Positions 52,614 through 59,472 of a stretch of 59,472 bases of DNA are shown in pieces. The DNA is from a virus. The position numbers were made by a program, and so were the translations under genes. Position 1 is the stretch's first letter; each line of letters starts with the position of its first letter. The notes beneath the pieces were generated by a model. It was not told where the DNA came from and did not search any database. It saw only the letters and a program-made list of their open reading frames with translations. The stretch spans positions 1 through 59,472 of the IMG/VR virus record IMGVR_UViG_3300034072_001798. One strand, 5' to 3'.

Positions 52614-52873
52614 GATTTGTGTATTTTTAATTTTAATGTTCCTGTTCCTTTGATTACACGATGCCACTCATGTTTTGATATAAATATGGGTGAATTTATA
52701 GAAGTTGGTAGTTGATTATCAAGTTGCAATTTCCAATCTGTTTCTCCAATTATTTCAACTGTTCTATTTTCATTATCACGATGCCATAAAAGTTCTATTG
52801 GATCTATATTTTCGTTAAATTCACGAATAATATATTTGTCAGTAACTTTTATGTCTGTGTATGGTTTACTCAT
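52610..52873 (-). CDS. Small conserved phage protein with WHRD and HRVIKG motifs
   Basis: An 87-residue protein. The start is the ATG at 52873 (MSKPYTDIKVTDK), overlapping the previous stop by 8 bases. It contains ELLWHRDNENRTVEIIGETD, then WKLQLDNQLPTSI and EWHRVIKGTGTLKLKI. I recall this as a widespread small phage protein with a cupin-like pattern of His residues, function unknown. A metal-binding role is plausible. Confidence 0.72.
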   Translation of the reverse strand: MSKPYTDIKVTDKYIIREFNENIDPIELLWHRDNENRTVEIIGETDWKLQLDNQLPTSINSPIFISKHEWHRVIKGTGTLKLKIHKS

Positions 52874-53525
52874 CGTAATTAAATTTTGTAGCATTTGCTG
52901 CTGTCCATCTATCTTGATTTTCACATATCCATGTTTTGGTAGAAAATCTAAAATATGGAATTTTTAAATTTGTTGAAGAGGTTTGTGATTGATGTTTCCA
53001 AATAATTCTATTATTAGGTTGAGCAGCAAATTGACCATTATCTAATTTAATAATATTAAATGATTTGTGTTCATTTGGTGTTTCAGCCCATGAAATATCT
53101 AATTCATTTGGGTCTGAGGAGCATGAGTCTATAGTAAATAGGTAATATCCAGGGGCTCTAGTTTGGTCTTTCATTACTACTTCACATCGAGCGTTTCGTA
53201 GTCTTTGTTTTTTAACTACAGTTATATTATATGAAAAACAATCCCATAATTGAAGCCAATCTAAAGGATATAATTCATCTTCTTTTATATCTGTTTTCCA
53301 AACATAAGCATGTAAAGGTAATTTATCGTATAAAGCACCATAATCATGTATTAATGATTCAAAATATAGTGCTTGATTAGGAATAGATTTAGTAGATATC
53401 CAATGAGCAGATTCAAATTCCCCTTTTCCAAGAGGATTTTCATTTTCATCTACTTGGAAATCATACAAAAATTCTTTTCTAATAAAAACTTCTATTGGGG
53501 GGATATTTGCTATTAAATAGCTCAT
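52866..53525 (-). CDS. Conserved T4-like phage hypothetical protein
   Basis: A 219-residue protein. Conserved blocks: NIPPIEVFIRKEFLYDF, YGALYDKLPLHAYVWKTDI, LQLWDCFSYNITVVKK, APGYYLFTIDSCSSD and EHKSFNIIKLDNGQFAAQPN. I recall these blocks in a protein conserved in T4-like cyanophages and related marine phages, with no known function. It belongs to the run of small, coupled genes 52005-54966. The strong conservation of acidic and aromatic residues hints at an enzymatic or DNA-related role, but nothing specific can be claimed. Confidence 0.8.
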   Translation of the reverse strand: MSYLIANIPPIEVFIRKEFLYDFQVDENENPLGKGEFESAHWISTKSIPNQALYFESLIHDYGALYDKLPLHAYVWKTDIKEDELYPLDWLQLWDCFSYNITVVKKQRLRNARCEVVMKDQTRAPGYYLFTIDSCSSDPNELDISWAETPNEHKSFNIIKLDNGQFAAQPNNRIIWKHQSQTSSTNLKIPYFRFSTKTWICENQDRWTAANATKFNYDE

Positions 53526-53855
53526 TTATTTTTTATTTCGAATTAATAATTCACCTAAAACCTCTAAACGACCAACCTCTCTTTGAAATTCGATTTGAGT
53601 CATATCTAATGAAATTTTTTTATAGGTTTCTTTAAATTCTTTTTCAGCTTCTTTAAAGTCCATTTTACCTTCATTTGCCTTTTTATAGTAAGGAGCTTTT
53701 ACTTTAAAGTGATGCCAAGTTAAAAGTGCTAATCCACCTTTTTTTTCTGCTGTTTCAGCTATTTTAGCAGCACCCTTGCCTCTAATATTAGCAAATTCCT
53801 CAAAAGTTTCCTTAAGTTTTTTTGCTTCGTTTATTAAATTAATTAATTTTATCAT
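53526..53855 (-). CDS. Small basic protein with capsid-targeting-like N-terminus
   Basis: A 109-residue Lys/Glu-rich helical protein. The first ten residues MIKLINLINE end in I-N-E before Ala, closely imitating the ten-residue capsid-targeting sequences of T4 internal proteins (MKTYQEFIAE/A, from memory). The rest (KKLKETFEEFANIRGKGAAK, EKKGGLALLTWHHFKVK) is basic and helical. It is one base from the downstream conserved gene. It is probably packaged in the head; function unknown. Confidence 0.65.
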   Translation of the reverse strand: MIKLINLINEAKKLKETFEEFANIRGKGAAKIAETAEKKGGLALLTWHHFKVKAPYYKKANEGKMDFKEAEKEFKETYKKISLDMTQIEFQREVGRLEVLGELLIRNKK

Positions 53856-53880
53856 TAATTATAAAGTTTATATAATTTAT

Positions 53881-54216
53881 TTAATTATTCCAAGGAGGAG
53901 TTAAAGATATTATAGTAGGATTTATTTGTTCGTTTATGTTATTTTGTAATAAATCATAAATTTCTTGAACACCTACAACTCCAAATGTATCTTTTACCCA
54001 TGTAATTACTTGTTCCTCTGTTAAAGATTCATATAAGGTAAAACTATTAGGATTTGGAGATGGAAGAATTAAAGATCCTTGTAATTGAAAAGAATATTCT
54101 ATTTCTTCTATAATTTCTATTGCTGTACATTTCCAATGTGCTTTATACACTACATTAGATAAACCATTTTCATTAGTTTTACATTCTAAACTTGATATTG
54201 TCCAATTTATTTCCAT
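53881..54216 (-). CDS. Small conserved hypothetical protein
   Basis: A 111-residue protein, MEINWTISSLECKTNENG. It has VVYKAHWKCTAIEI and EEQVITWVKDTFGVVGVQEI, a pattern seen in small phage proteins adjacent to fibre genes. No catalytic residues are evident. It follows the fibre-like gene by six bases and is probably co-expressed with it. It could be a fibre chaperone or attachment protein. Confidence 0.65.
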   Translation of the reverse strand: MEINWTISSLECKTNENGLSNVVYKAHWKCTAIEIIEEIEYSFQLQGSLILPSPNPNSFTLYESLTEEQVITWVKDTFGVVGVQEIYDLLQNNINEQINPTIISLTPPWNN

Positions 54217-54222
54217 AATATA

Positions 54223-54966
54223 TTACATTATACCTCCAACAATATTATTAGCTATATTTTCAGCAATTAAAAACATTGTACCATTCGAACCGGCAATAGG
54301 TTGAATTTGTGCCGATGCACCACCAGCACTTATAGCTACGTTAAATGTAGTATGTCCTGCTGCTGTAGTGCTACCACTAAAAATAATATGACGTTGAGTT
54401 GCGTTTGTATTTCTAATCCAAACTCTAACTTGTCTTCCTGAAGACAGGTTACTAATAATTAAACTTCGGGTTGTGGTAAAAGAAGCTACCCAATATAAGG
54501 ATTGAGTTAAAGAAGCATCAACTGTTACATTTCCATCTGTGGTCCGTGAAAAACCAGCTAGAGAATCTCTATTTAATATACCTGCTCTAAGTTCACCTGT
54601 TGAAGGATTAAAAGTTAAATTAGAATCACTATAAAAAGATTCTCGTGCAGGAGAACCAGGGTTAGCATCAACAAATGTAGGATAAAAAATTGCATTAGTG
54701 TTATTTTGAACTACTAAACTTTGAGATGAATATAATCCCCAAGAAGATGTATTAGCTATTGAAGATGTTACTGTAAGATTATTTGTAGTTGCATTATATG
54801 TAAATGTAGAACTATCAACTCTAGGTAACCGACCCCCAGATGTACTATCTACAAATACAGGGTAATAAGGTCCTGTACCTGTTGAGGTATTAGTTATATT
54901 GATAGTTGATGATGTGTTAGCTAATGATGATGTAATAGCTACTCCGTTTATTGCTGTAACTCCCAT
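54223..54966 (-). CDS. Fibre-like structural protein with duplicated module
   Basis: A 247-residue Ser/Thr/Asn-rich, beta-prone protein. Two related modules are visible: YYPVFVDSTSGGRLPRVDSS followed by FTYNATTNNLTV (residues about 34-69), and FYPTFVDANPGSPARESFYS followed by LTFNPSTGELRA (residues about 94-130). This Y-P-x-F-V-D repeat is common in phage and bacterial fibre or adhesin stalks. A C-terminal jelly-roll-like region (SGRQVRVWIRNTNATQRHII) follows. It is probably a fibre, whisker or head appendage. Confidence 0.72.
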   Translation of the reverse strand: MGVTAINGVAITSSLANTSSTINITNTSTGTGPYYPVFVDSTSGGRLPRVDSSTFTYNATTNNLTVTSSIANTSSWGLYSSQSLVVQNNTNAIFYPTFVDANPGSPARESFYSDSNLTFNPSTGELRAGILNRDSLAGFSRTTDGNVTVDASLTQSLYWVASFTTTRSLIISNLSSGRQVRVWIRNTNATQRHIIFSGSTTAAGHTTFNVAISAGGASAQIQPIAGSNGTMFLIAENIANNIVGGIM

Positions 54967-54980
54967 AATTTATATTTTAT

Positions 54981-55613
54981 TTACCAAAAACCTGAAAAGT
55001 TTGATTTTAAACCTAATAATTTAGCATATCGTGGTAAACGACATGACCAATATGATGCTTTTGTTCTATCATTACGAGTTGAACATTTATGTCTTTTAGC
55101 AAAAGCAGTTCTTGCTTTTGAATTATTAATTTTTGCTTTTAACCCACCTGAACCAAAGCGTACTGTTTTAATTCGTTTGGTTTTAGGATCACGCACATAT
55201 ACTTTATAAGCTTTACCACCTGATGTTGAACGCATTGGTTTTCCAATGGGTGGGTCTTTCTTTTTGGTTTTAGCTTCATTTAAATTGAATTCCTCATCTT
55301 CCATAATAAAATCTAAAGGAACACGAGTACCATCTTCTAAGATACCATATTCACCTAAATTAGTTTCAGTTAAAATAGATAAATCATCAGCATTGGTTAC
55401 TTCAATTATACCACGAGAATATAAAGTACGTGCTTCAGCCCATAAATTAAAATAATTTGATGAACCTGCACGATATACATGTTCTGTAAGCGGTTTTTTA
55501 TTGTCTATATGGTATTTTAAACCCTCAGACAATATCTCACGCGGTGCTAAATTTTCATTTAACATAAGCGCAGGTTTTTTAGTATCACAAGTATTGCATC
55601 CGCAGCTACACAT
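54981..55613 (-). CDS. Basic internal/virion-like protein with Cys-rich N-terminus
   Basis: A 210-residue protein. The N-terminus MCSCGCNTCD is a tight Cys cluster (possible metal site) and is followed by I-L-S-E/G at residues 27-30, a possible prohead protease site. The C-terminal 95 residues are strongly basic: KAYKVYVRDPKTKRIKTVRF, GSGGLKAKINNSKARTAFAK, CSTRNDRTKASYWSCRLPR. I recall this basic domain from marine T4-like phages without a known function. DNA binding inside the capsid is a reasonable idea. Confidence 0.72.
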   Translation of the reverse strand: MCSCGCNTCDTKKPALMLNENLAPREILSEGLKYHIDNKKPLTEHVYRAGSSNYFNLWAEARTLYSRGIIEVTNADDLSILTETNLGEYGILEDGTRVPLDFIMEDEEFNLNEAKTKKKDPPIGKPMRSTSGGKAYKVYVRDPKTKRIKTVRFGSGGLKAKINNSKARTAFAKRHKCSTRNDRTKASYWSCRLPRYAKLLGLKSNFSGFW

Positions 55614-55622
55614 ATATTTTTT

Positions 55623-55634
55623 ATTATAAATATT
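55623..55634 (-). promoter_or_regulatory. Late-motif copy before the Cys-rich basic protein gene
   Basis: Coding strand AATATTTATAAT, 9 bases before the ATG, overlapping the stop of the previous gene by two bases. Confidence 0.5.
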
Positions 55635-57060
55635 AATATGCTTTAATAAATACAGAACTTATATCGCTCTGGCTTTTAGCATAGTTTATCAAGGAAGATA
55701 TAAATATGTTTCTTTGTCTTTTAGGAGCAGATGATACTATATCAATAAGATTAAGTGCTAAAAATTTTGAATATTTTTTATCATCTCCTGCTTCTTTATA
55801 AAAATTATCGAATTCACCTTGAACGTGTTTTTCAAATAAATTTTTAAATTCAGTTTCAAACTCAGGGGTTGGATTTTTAACTAAATTTCTTACTTCAGAA
55901 GGGTCTTTAGTTTGAGGTAATCCTACTTTAGATAATAATTGATTAACTAATCCTAAAGATACTTTACCGTGTTTTGCCTCAGTTCCAATAATTTCACCTT
56001 GAAACCCAGACATATTTTCAAATGTTCTAAATTGAATTTTACCACCTGAGTAGTTAATATAGGCATCTTTGGATTTATCACTTGAAGATACACTTTCGTA
56101 AGTATATTGTTGTTTAGGAGAATCGTTAACAACATCAATTTTAGCATCTGATGTTTTCTTTAAAGATACTCCTATCAATTTATTAGAATCAAATAATTTT
56201 TTAATTAAAGCATTTAATTCATTAATTTCAGTAGGAAATTCTGTTGACTTAACTTCAGGATTAACCATCCAAATATCAGCAGGATTCCATTTATTTATAT
56301 TTCCAGTTTCACCTGATTCTTTTAATGCTAGTTTAGCTGCTGTATTTATTCTATCTACAAATTCAGAACCTCTATGAAATTCAAAATTACCAGGATATGA
56401 GGAAGCTAATTTATTTGCTATTGAAATAGAAGAAGTCATCCAATCTGGGTTAGAATTTAAAAATGATTCTATTTCTTCTATACTATTAGTAGTGTTTGAA
56501 GTAGATTTAGCTTTAGAATAATTTTCAGGAGTTAAATCTTCTTTTGATATATCTTTTCCTAAAACATTATATCTAATAGAATTAACTACTGCTTGTGCAG
56601 ATTCAGCTAAAGCTGTATTTGCGGCACCACCTCCTGAACCTTTACCCCCACCAAATTCTGCTGATTTTTTTAATTTTCCTGAAGATAAAGTGACTGATGT
56701 TCCATTTGAATCTCCAGTTACTGTGATTTTTTTAGCTTTATTTAATGCTTGAATTAAATCGTCTTGAGATGAAGATTTATTAAAATCAACGCCATCAATA
56801 TTAACTTTATTTAAAGTAATAGTTCCTCCATCTTCTAATTCAAAAGAACTATCATTAAACAATTTTTCAATAAATTTAGGAATACGAGGTGCTCTTTTTT
56901 GTAATTCAGCAGGTGTTAAACCTTCATTTACTTTTACATCAATATTAAATTTTTCTAATAATTGTTCCAATAAAAGAATATCCTGCTCATTATTCATGTC
57001 AGGATATCCTTTATCAAATTTATAAGAAAATTTTTTAAAAAATATGTCGAAAACGTTCAT
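55633..57060 (-). CDS. Large hypothetical protein
   Basis: A 475-residue protein that I do not recognise. Features: a Gly/Lys-rich low-complexity loop GGGKGSGGGAANT (about 137-149), then AQAVVNSIRYNVLG, then INKWNPADIWMVNPEV and ALIKKLFDSNKLIGVSLKK, which reads like a conserved core. The WNPADIW/LIGVSLKK pair reminds me of a nuclease-like or unknown virion domain, but I cannot name it. The start may be a later Met (MNNEQDILLL). It lies in the run of small late genes with internal-protein-like neighbours. Confidence 0.7.
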   Translation of the reverse strand: MNVFDIFFKKFSYKFDKGYPDMNNEQDILLLEQLLEKFNIDVKVNEGLTPAELQKRAPRIPKFIEKLFNDSSFELEDGGTITLNKVNIDGVDFNKSSSQDDLIQALNKAKKITVTGDSNGTSVTLSSGKLKKSAEFGGGKGSGGGAANTALAESAQAVVNSIRYNVLGKDISKEDLTPENYSKAKSTSNTTNSIEEIESFLNSNPDWMTSSISIANKLASSYPGNFEFHRGSEFVDRINTAAKLALKESGETGNINKWNPADIWMVNPEVKSTEFPTEINELNALIKKLFDSNKLIGVSLKKTSDAKIDVVNDSPKQQYTYESVSSSDKSKDAYINYSGGKIQFRTFENMSGFQGEIIGTEAKHGKVSLGLVNQLLSKVGLPQTKDPSEVRNLVKNPTPEFETEFKNLFEKHVQGEFDNFYKEAGDDKKYSKFLALNLIDIVSSAPKRQRNIFISSLINYAKSQSDISSVFIKAY

Positions 57061-57062
57061 GT

Positions 57063-57539
57063 TTATGCTGTTGTTTCTTCTTCTTCAGCTGCTGGTTCTT
57101 CTGCTGCTGGTTCTTCTGCTGTTCCTTCAGCTGGGGCTTCTCCTTCTGCAGGAGTTGGAGCTCCATATGCTAACAATCTAGCAATAGATTCGGCAGCCAT
57201 TTCTTCTTCACCTAAGTTTAATAAATAATATTTTTTACCTTCAACTTGAGCAATCCAACTTCTTTCAGTATAAATTAACATAAAATTTTCGTCGTTACCA
57301 AGTACAATTCTAAATGTTGTTGGACGAGGAGCAACCCATTCTATAGCTTTCATAAAGACCTCATACTGATCAGTTAAAAGATCTGTAATTATGTCTTTTA
57401 ATTTTGGAAATTTAGTTAAAACAGGGAATTTTTCAGCATCAAGAGTAACCTCTCCACCTTTATCTAAATCGATGGTTTTAGCTTTATACGTTTTTTGTAC
57501 AAGCATTTTGATTTTATCTCTTAATTCGCTTTTTTTCAT
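57063..57539 (-). CDS. Hypothetical protein with acidic PAE-rich tail
   Basis: A 158-residue protein. The N-terminal helix MKKSELRDKIKMLVQKTYK resembles the start of the 140-residue protein at 48897-49319. A compact alpha/beta core follows (LTKFPKLKDIITDLLTDQ, TTFRIVLGNDENFMLIYTE). The last 30 residues are a low-complexity acidic tail of Pro, Ala, Glu and Thr. It shares one base with the next gene upstream. Likely role: core or internal head protein, by similarity of the N-terminus and position only. Confidence 0.65.
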   Translation of the reverse strand: MKKSELRDKIKMLVQKTYKAKTIDLDKGGEVTLDAEKFPVLTKFPKLKDIITDLLTDQYEVFMKAIEWVAPRPTTFRIVLGNDENFMLIYTERSWIAQVEGKKYYLLNLGEEEMAAESIARLLAYGAPTPAEGEAPAEGTAEEPAAEEPAAEEEETTA

Positions 57540-58621
57540 TATTTAGACTTTAACTGCTTAACTATTTTTTCTGCTAAATAAGGTTTAATTATTTTTTCAG
57601 CTGTTTCAATTTTATCATCATTCATAGCTTTTCTTGCTTGTTTGATATTATTTTGATCATCAGCTGCTTTATTTTTTGGATCTTTTAAAGCTTTAGTAAT
57701 TTTAGCAGCTAATTTATCTACTTTAGTTGTTTCACCTTCCATCATTGAAGCTTCAGGTTCATTCATATTAGATTCTTTACCTGTTAAGGTATCTACAGCA
57801 GCATCAATAGCTGGTTCTTTTAGTTCAAAGTCAAGATAATGTTTAGCTGAAACCATATTATTCATAGCAGTAGTTATTTTTGATTGCCACCAACCTGGGA
57901 AATCAATTTCTTGGCCTGTTTCTTCTAATTCATCAGTTATAGCATATAATTCCATAGCGTATTTTCCAATACGATATAGTTCTGCTTTAATCATATGTGG
58001 TTCATTATCTTCGTGACCTAAGTCGATATCTTCTTTCATTTCTCCTTTTGCTTTTTTGATAGCAGCATCACGCTTTAAAAGATAATCTTTAGAATCGATA
58101 TCTCCGTCTCCGTCCATATCTTCTTTTTTACCTTCTTTTAAAGCAAGTTTGTCTGGGGCGTATTGGTTATAAAGATTTTTGGCTTCTTTACCATATCCCA
58201 TAGCATCTAATTGTTTTACAAGTTTTAAAAGATTATCATTTTGGGCTTCTCTTTCAGGATTAATATAATCAGCCATGAAATACCACCAATCGTTAGTTTT
58301 TAAACCTTTCTCCAATTCATCCATCATCATAGATACTTGGCCTAGTTCTTGTTCTCCTTCATATCTATCAGCACCAACTTCAATATCCGCTTCTTGCATT
58401 AATGCTTTGCGAACCATTTCTTTAAGTTTATTTTTGTTTTCTGATTCTGCCATTTTTTTAGCTATGTTTGTTGCACGTCCATACATGACTGCTTCAGCAT
58501 CTTTGCCGTAGCGTTTAACAAGAGCGGACTTGTTTTTCTTCAAGTCCTTAATTACTTTTTCTCTTGCTTCTAATTCGGCTTTTGTAAGCTTCTTTTCAGT
58601 TATATTACTTTTTGTCTTCAT
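57539..58621 (-). CDS. Hypothetical charged protein, possible head-core protein
   Basis: A 360-residue Lys/Glu/Asp-rich helical protein. The start is the ATG at 58621 (MKTKSNITEKKLTKAEL); a further in-frame ATG 15 codons upstream lies deep in the histone-like gene. The gene overlaps that gene's end by 17 bases. Segments: LVKRYGKDAEAVMYGRATNI, MVRKALMQEADIEVG, KEDMDGDGDIDSKDYLLKRD (a DxDGDGxID calcium-binding or dockerin-like loop) and IDFPGWWQSKITTAMNNM. The acidic/helical composition resembles core proteins. Function is not known. Confidence 0.7.
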   Translation of the reverse strand: MKTKSNITEKKLTKAELEAREKVIKDLKKNKSALVKRYGKDAEAVMYGRATNIAKKMAESENKNKLKEMVRKALMQEADIEVGADRYEGEQELGQVSMMMDELEKGLKTNDWWYFMADYINPEREAQNDNLLKLVKQLDAMGYGKEAKNLYNQYAPDKLALKEGKKEDMDGDGDIDSKDYLLKRDAAIKKAKGEMKEDIDLGHEDNEPHMIKAELYRIGKYAMELYAITDELEETGQEIDFPGWWQSKITTAMNNMVSAKHYLDFELKEPAIDAAVDTLTGKESNMNEPEASMMEGETTKVDKLAAKITKALKDPKNKAADDQNNIKQARKAMNDDKIETAEKIIKPYLAEKIVKQLKSK

Positions 58622-58775
58622 CGATTGACGCTTTTCTGTATTCGGTAACCAATTTCTTGATTTCACCTAATGCTTTGCGAGCGCGACCATGAGCAGCTTT
58701 TGATTTTCCAGCATGTTCTGCTTTAAATGATTCGTAAAGTGCTTCAATTTTTTCAAAAATTTCTTGAGTATTCAT
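58605..58775 (-). CDS. Histone H1-like (Hc1-type) DNA-binding protein
   Basis: A 56-residue basic protein, ATG at 58775 and TAA at 58605. It begins MNTQEIFEKIEALYESFKAE and continues with KSKAAHGRARKALGEIKKLV, then TEYRKAS. The IEAL...K-AA-x-RARKAL-x-EIKKL-x-x-EYRK pattern is that of the short histone H1-like proteins of Bacteroidota (Hc1 family, about 55-60 residues), which bind and compact DNA. It may condense phage or host DNA or be packaged in the head. It overlaps the next gene by 17 bases. Horizontal capture from the host is plausible. Confidence 0.8.
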   Translation of the reverse strand: MNTQEIFEKIEALYESFKAEHAGKSKAAHGRARKALGEIKKLVTEYRKASIDEDKK

Positions 58776-58794
58776 AATTTTTATTATTTATAGA

Positions 58795-59472
58795 TTAATT
58801 ATTAATTCGTTGCCACATTGGGAAAACAACTTCTTTGATTTTCATGGAAGAATCTTTATCATCTTTCATGTCTTTTTCTAATGCTTTAATATGCTCAGCA
58901 TCATCTGCTTCAGCATCTTTGTAATATTTCTTTTTACCTTCTTCCATTGATTTTTCAGCACCTAATAATTTAGCTAAACCAATCAAAGCACCGGCAACTC
59001 CTGCTGTGATAGCAAATCCAGCAGCTACACCAGGACCTAAACTTCCAATTGCTACTGGAATGATAGGAACAAGAAGAGATTTCATTAGACCACCTCCAAC
59101 ATCTTGTAAAGCACTAGCTACTTTTGCTTTAGTATCTCCTTCAGCTTCGTATAAAGATTCATTAAGTTTAGCAGCTACATCTTTTACATTAGAAGTAGCA
59201 GTAACTCCTAATTTAGCTAATTCAGCTTTTAATTGATCTTTTTGTTCATCAGATAATTTACTTACTGTTGCTTCTAATTTATCTTCTACAGCAGTTTCGA
59301 CTTTTTTACCAATTGATGTAACATCTTCTTCACCTTCAGCTATTGCGCCTTTATCAACTACGTGAGCACGAGTAAAGAATGTAATTGTATTACCAATTTG
59401 ATCAGTTAATTTTTTATCACCTAATTTTTGAGCGGCTGCTTGAGCTTGTGTTAAAGCATCTTGTACTGCTTT
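58795..59472 (-). CDS. Large Ala/Lys-rich protein with membrane segment (partial, start beyond the right edge)
   Basis: The frame is open from base 59472 down to the stop at 58795, at least 225 residues; its true start is outside the window. The visible N-terminal part is helical and charged (KAVQDALTQAQAAAQKLGDK), with an I-A-E/G site in GAIAEGEEDVTS. A long hydrophobic segment follows (LLVPIIPVAIGSLGP, GVAAGFAITAGVAGALIGLA). The C-terminus is acidic/basic and ends VVFPMWQRINN. It resembles the 202-residue protein at 52005-52613 in having a charged helical front and an Ala/Gly-rich membrane-like stretch. An internal head protein or membrane-active ejection protein is possible. Confidence 0.7.
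   Translation of the reverse strand, partial: KAVQDALTQAQAAAQKLGDKKLTDQIGNTITFFTRAHVVDKGAIAEGEEDVTSIGKKVETAVEDKLEATVSKLSDEQKDQLKAELAKLGVTATSNVKDVAAKLNESLYEAEGDTKAKVASALQDVGGGLMKSLLVPIIPVAIGSLGPGVAAGFAITAGVAGALIGLAKLLGAEKSMEEGKKKYYKDAEADDAEHIKALEKDMKDDKDSSMKIKEVVFPMWQRINN

Noticed and set aside
57539-58621. Dockerin or EF-hand calcium protein because of the DMDGDGDIDSKDY loop
   Set aside because: A single loop in a charged low-complexity context is not enough to assign a calcium-binding domain; it is noted only as a feature.
58795-59085. A separate 96-residue gene starting at 59085
   Set aside because: The same frame is open upstream without a stop to the window edge and codes a continuous helical protein. 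The Met at 59085 is internal.

Overview
This window is part of the genome of a large T4-like contractile-tailed phage, and the host is probably a member of the Bacteroidota. Every supported gene lies on the minus strand, so transcription runs from high to low coordinates. Gene density is very high: genes often overlap by 1-30 bases and the longest non-coding gap is about 220 bases. The DNA is AT-rich. Shine-Dalgarno sites are scarce and the gaps upstream of genes are A/T-rich, as is usual in Bacteroidota and their phages. A 56-residue protein resembling the histone H1-like proteins of Bacteroidota (58605-58775) supports that host. No tRNA, CRISPR array, integrase or insertion sequence was seen.

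Layout in order of transcription. (1) 59472-48897: small proteins. Several carry N-terminal sequences ending in L/I-x-E sites typical of T4-like internal head proteins. Among them are the H1-like protein, conserved phage hypotheticals, a fibre-like protein and metabolic accessory genes (FAD-dependent oxidoreductase, cupin, P-loop kinase). (2) 48897-48216: two overlapping membrane/coiled-coil genes with spanin-like topology. (3) 48219-38185: the DNA-packaging and head module (terminase large subunit, portal, several head-associated proteins, prohead protease, scaffold, major capsid protein). (4) 38102-34711: small virion-like proteins and three accessory genes (amidinotransferase/arginine-deiminase-fold enzyme, phosphatidylserine-decarboxylase-like protein, PhoH). 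(5) 34666-31002: small fibre-like proteins and the neck and sheath-terminator proteins (gp13/gp14/gp15-like). (6) 30964-17928: an 8.2-kb gene for a 2732-residue collagen-like (Gly-X-Y) fibre made almost entirely of Thr/Ser/Gly triplets, followed by three glycosyltransferase genes. (7) 17907-5893: tail sheath, tail tube, a tail-assembly chaperone with a probable programmed frameshift, tape measure and baseplate proteins. (8) 5840-1: the replication module (family A DNA polymerase, T4 gp32-like ssDNA-binding protein, UvsX recombinase, 5' nuclease, DnaB-type helicase).

The strongest candidate for an undescribed system is region 6. A giant proline-free collagen-like fibre sits directly upstream of a GT4/GT25 fusion protein (GT25 is the family that includes animal procollagen galactosyltransferases), a GT4 enzyme, and an enzyme resembling the autotransporter O-heptosyltransferases. 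This looks like a self-contained phage pathway for O-glycosylating its own collagen fibre. Other notable points are a 10-12 bp A/T-rich motif before at least 13 late genes, sometimes fused to a terminator; a protease-site block shared by the major capsid protein and a second head protein; a frameshift site with a 16-bp palindrome; and a bacterial-type SSB tail on a gp32-like protein.

All calls come from reading the sequence and recalling protein families. No database search was run.
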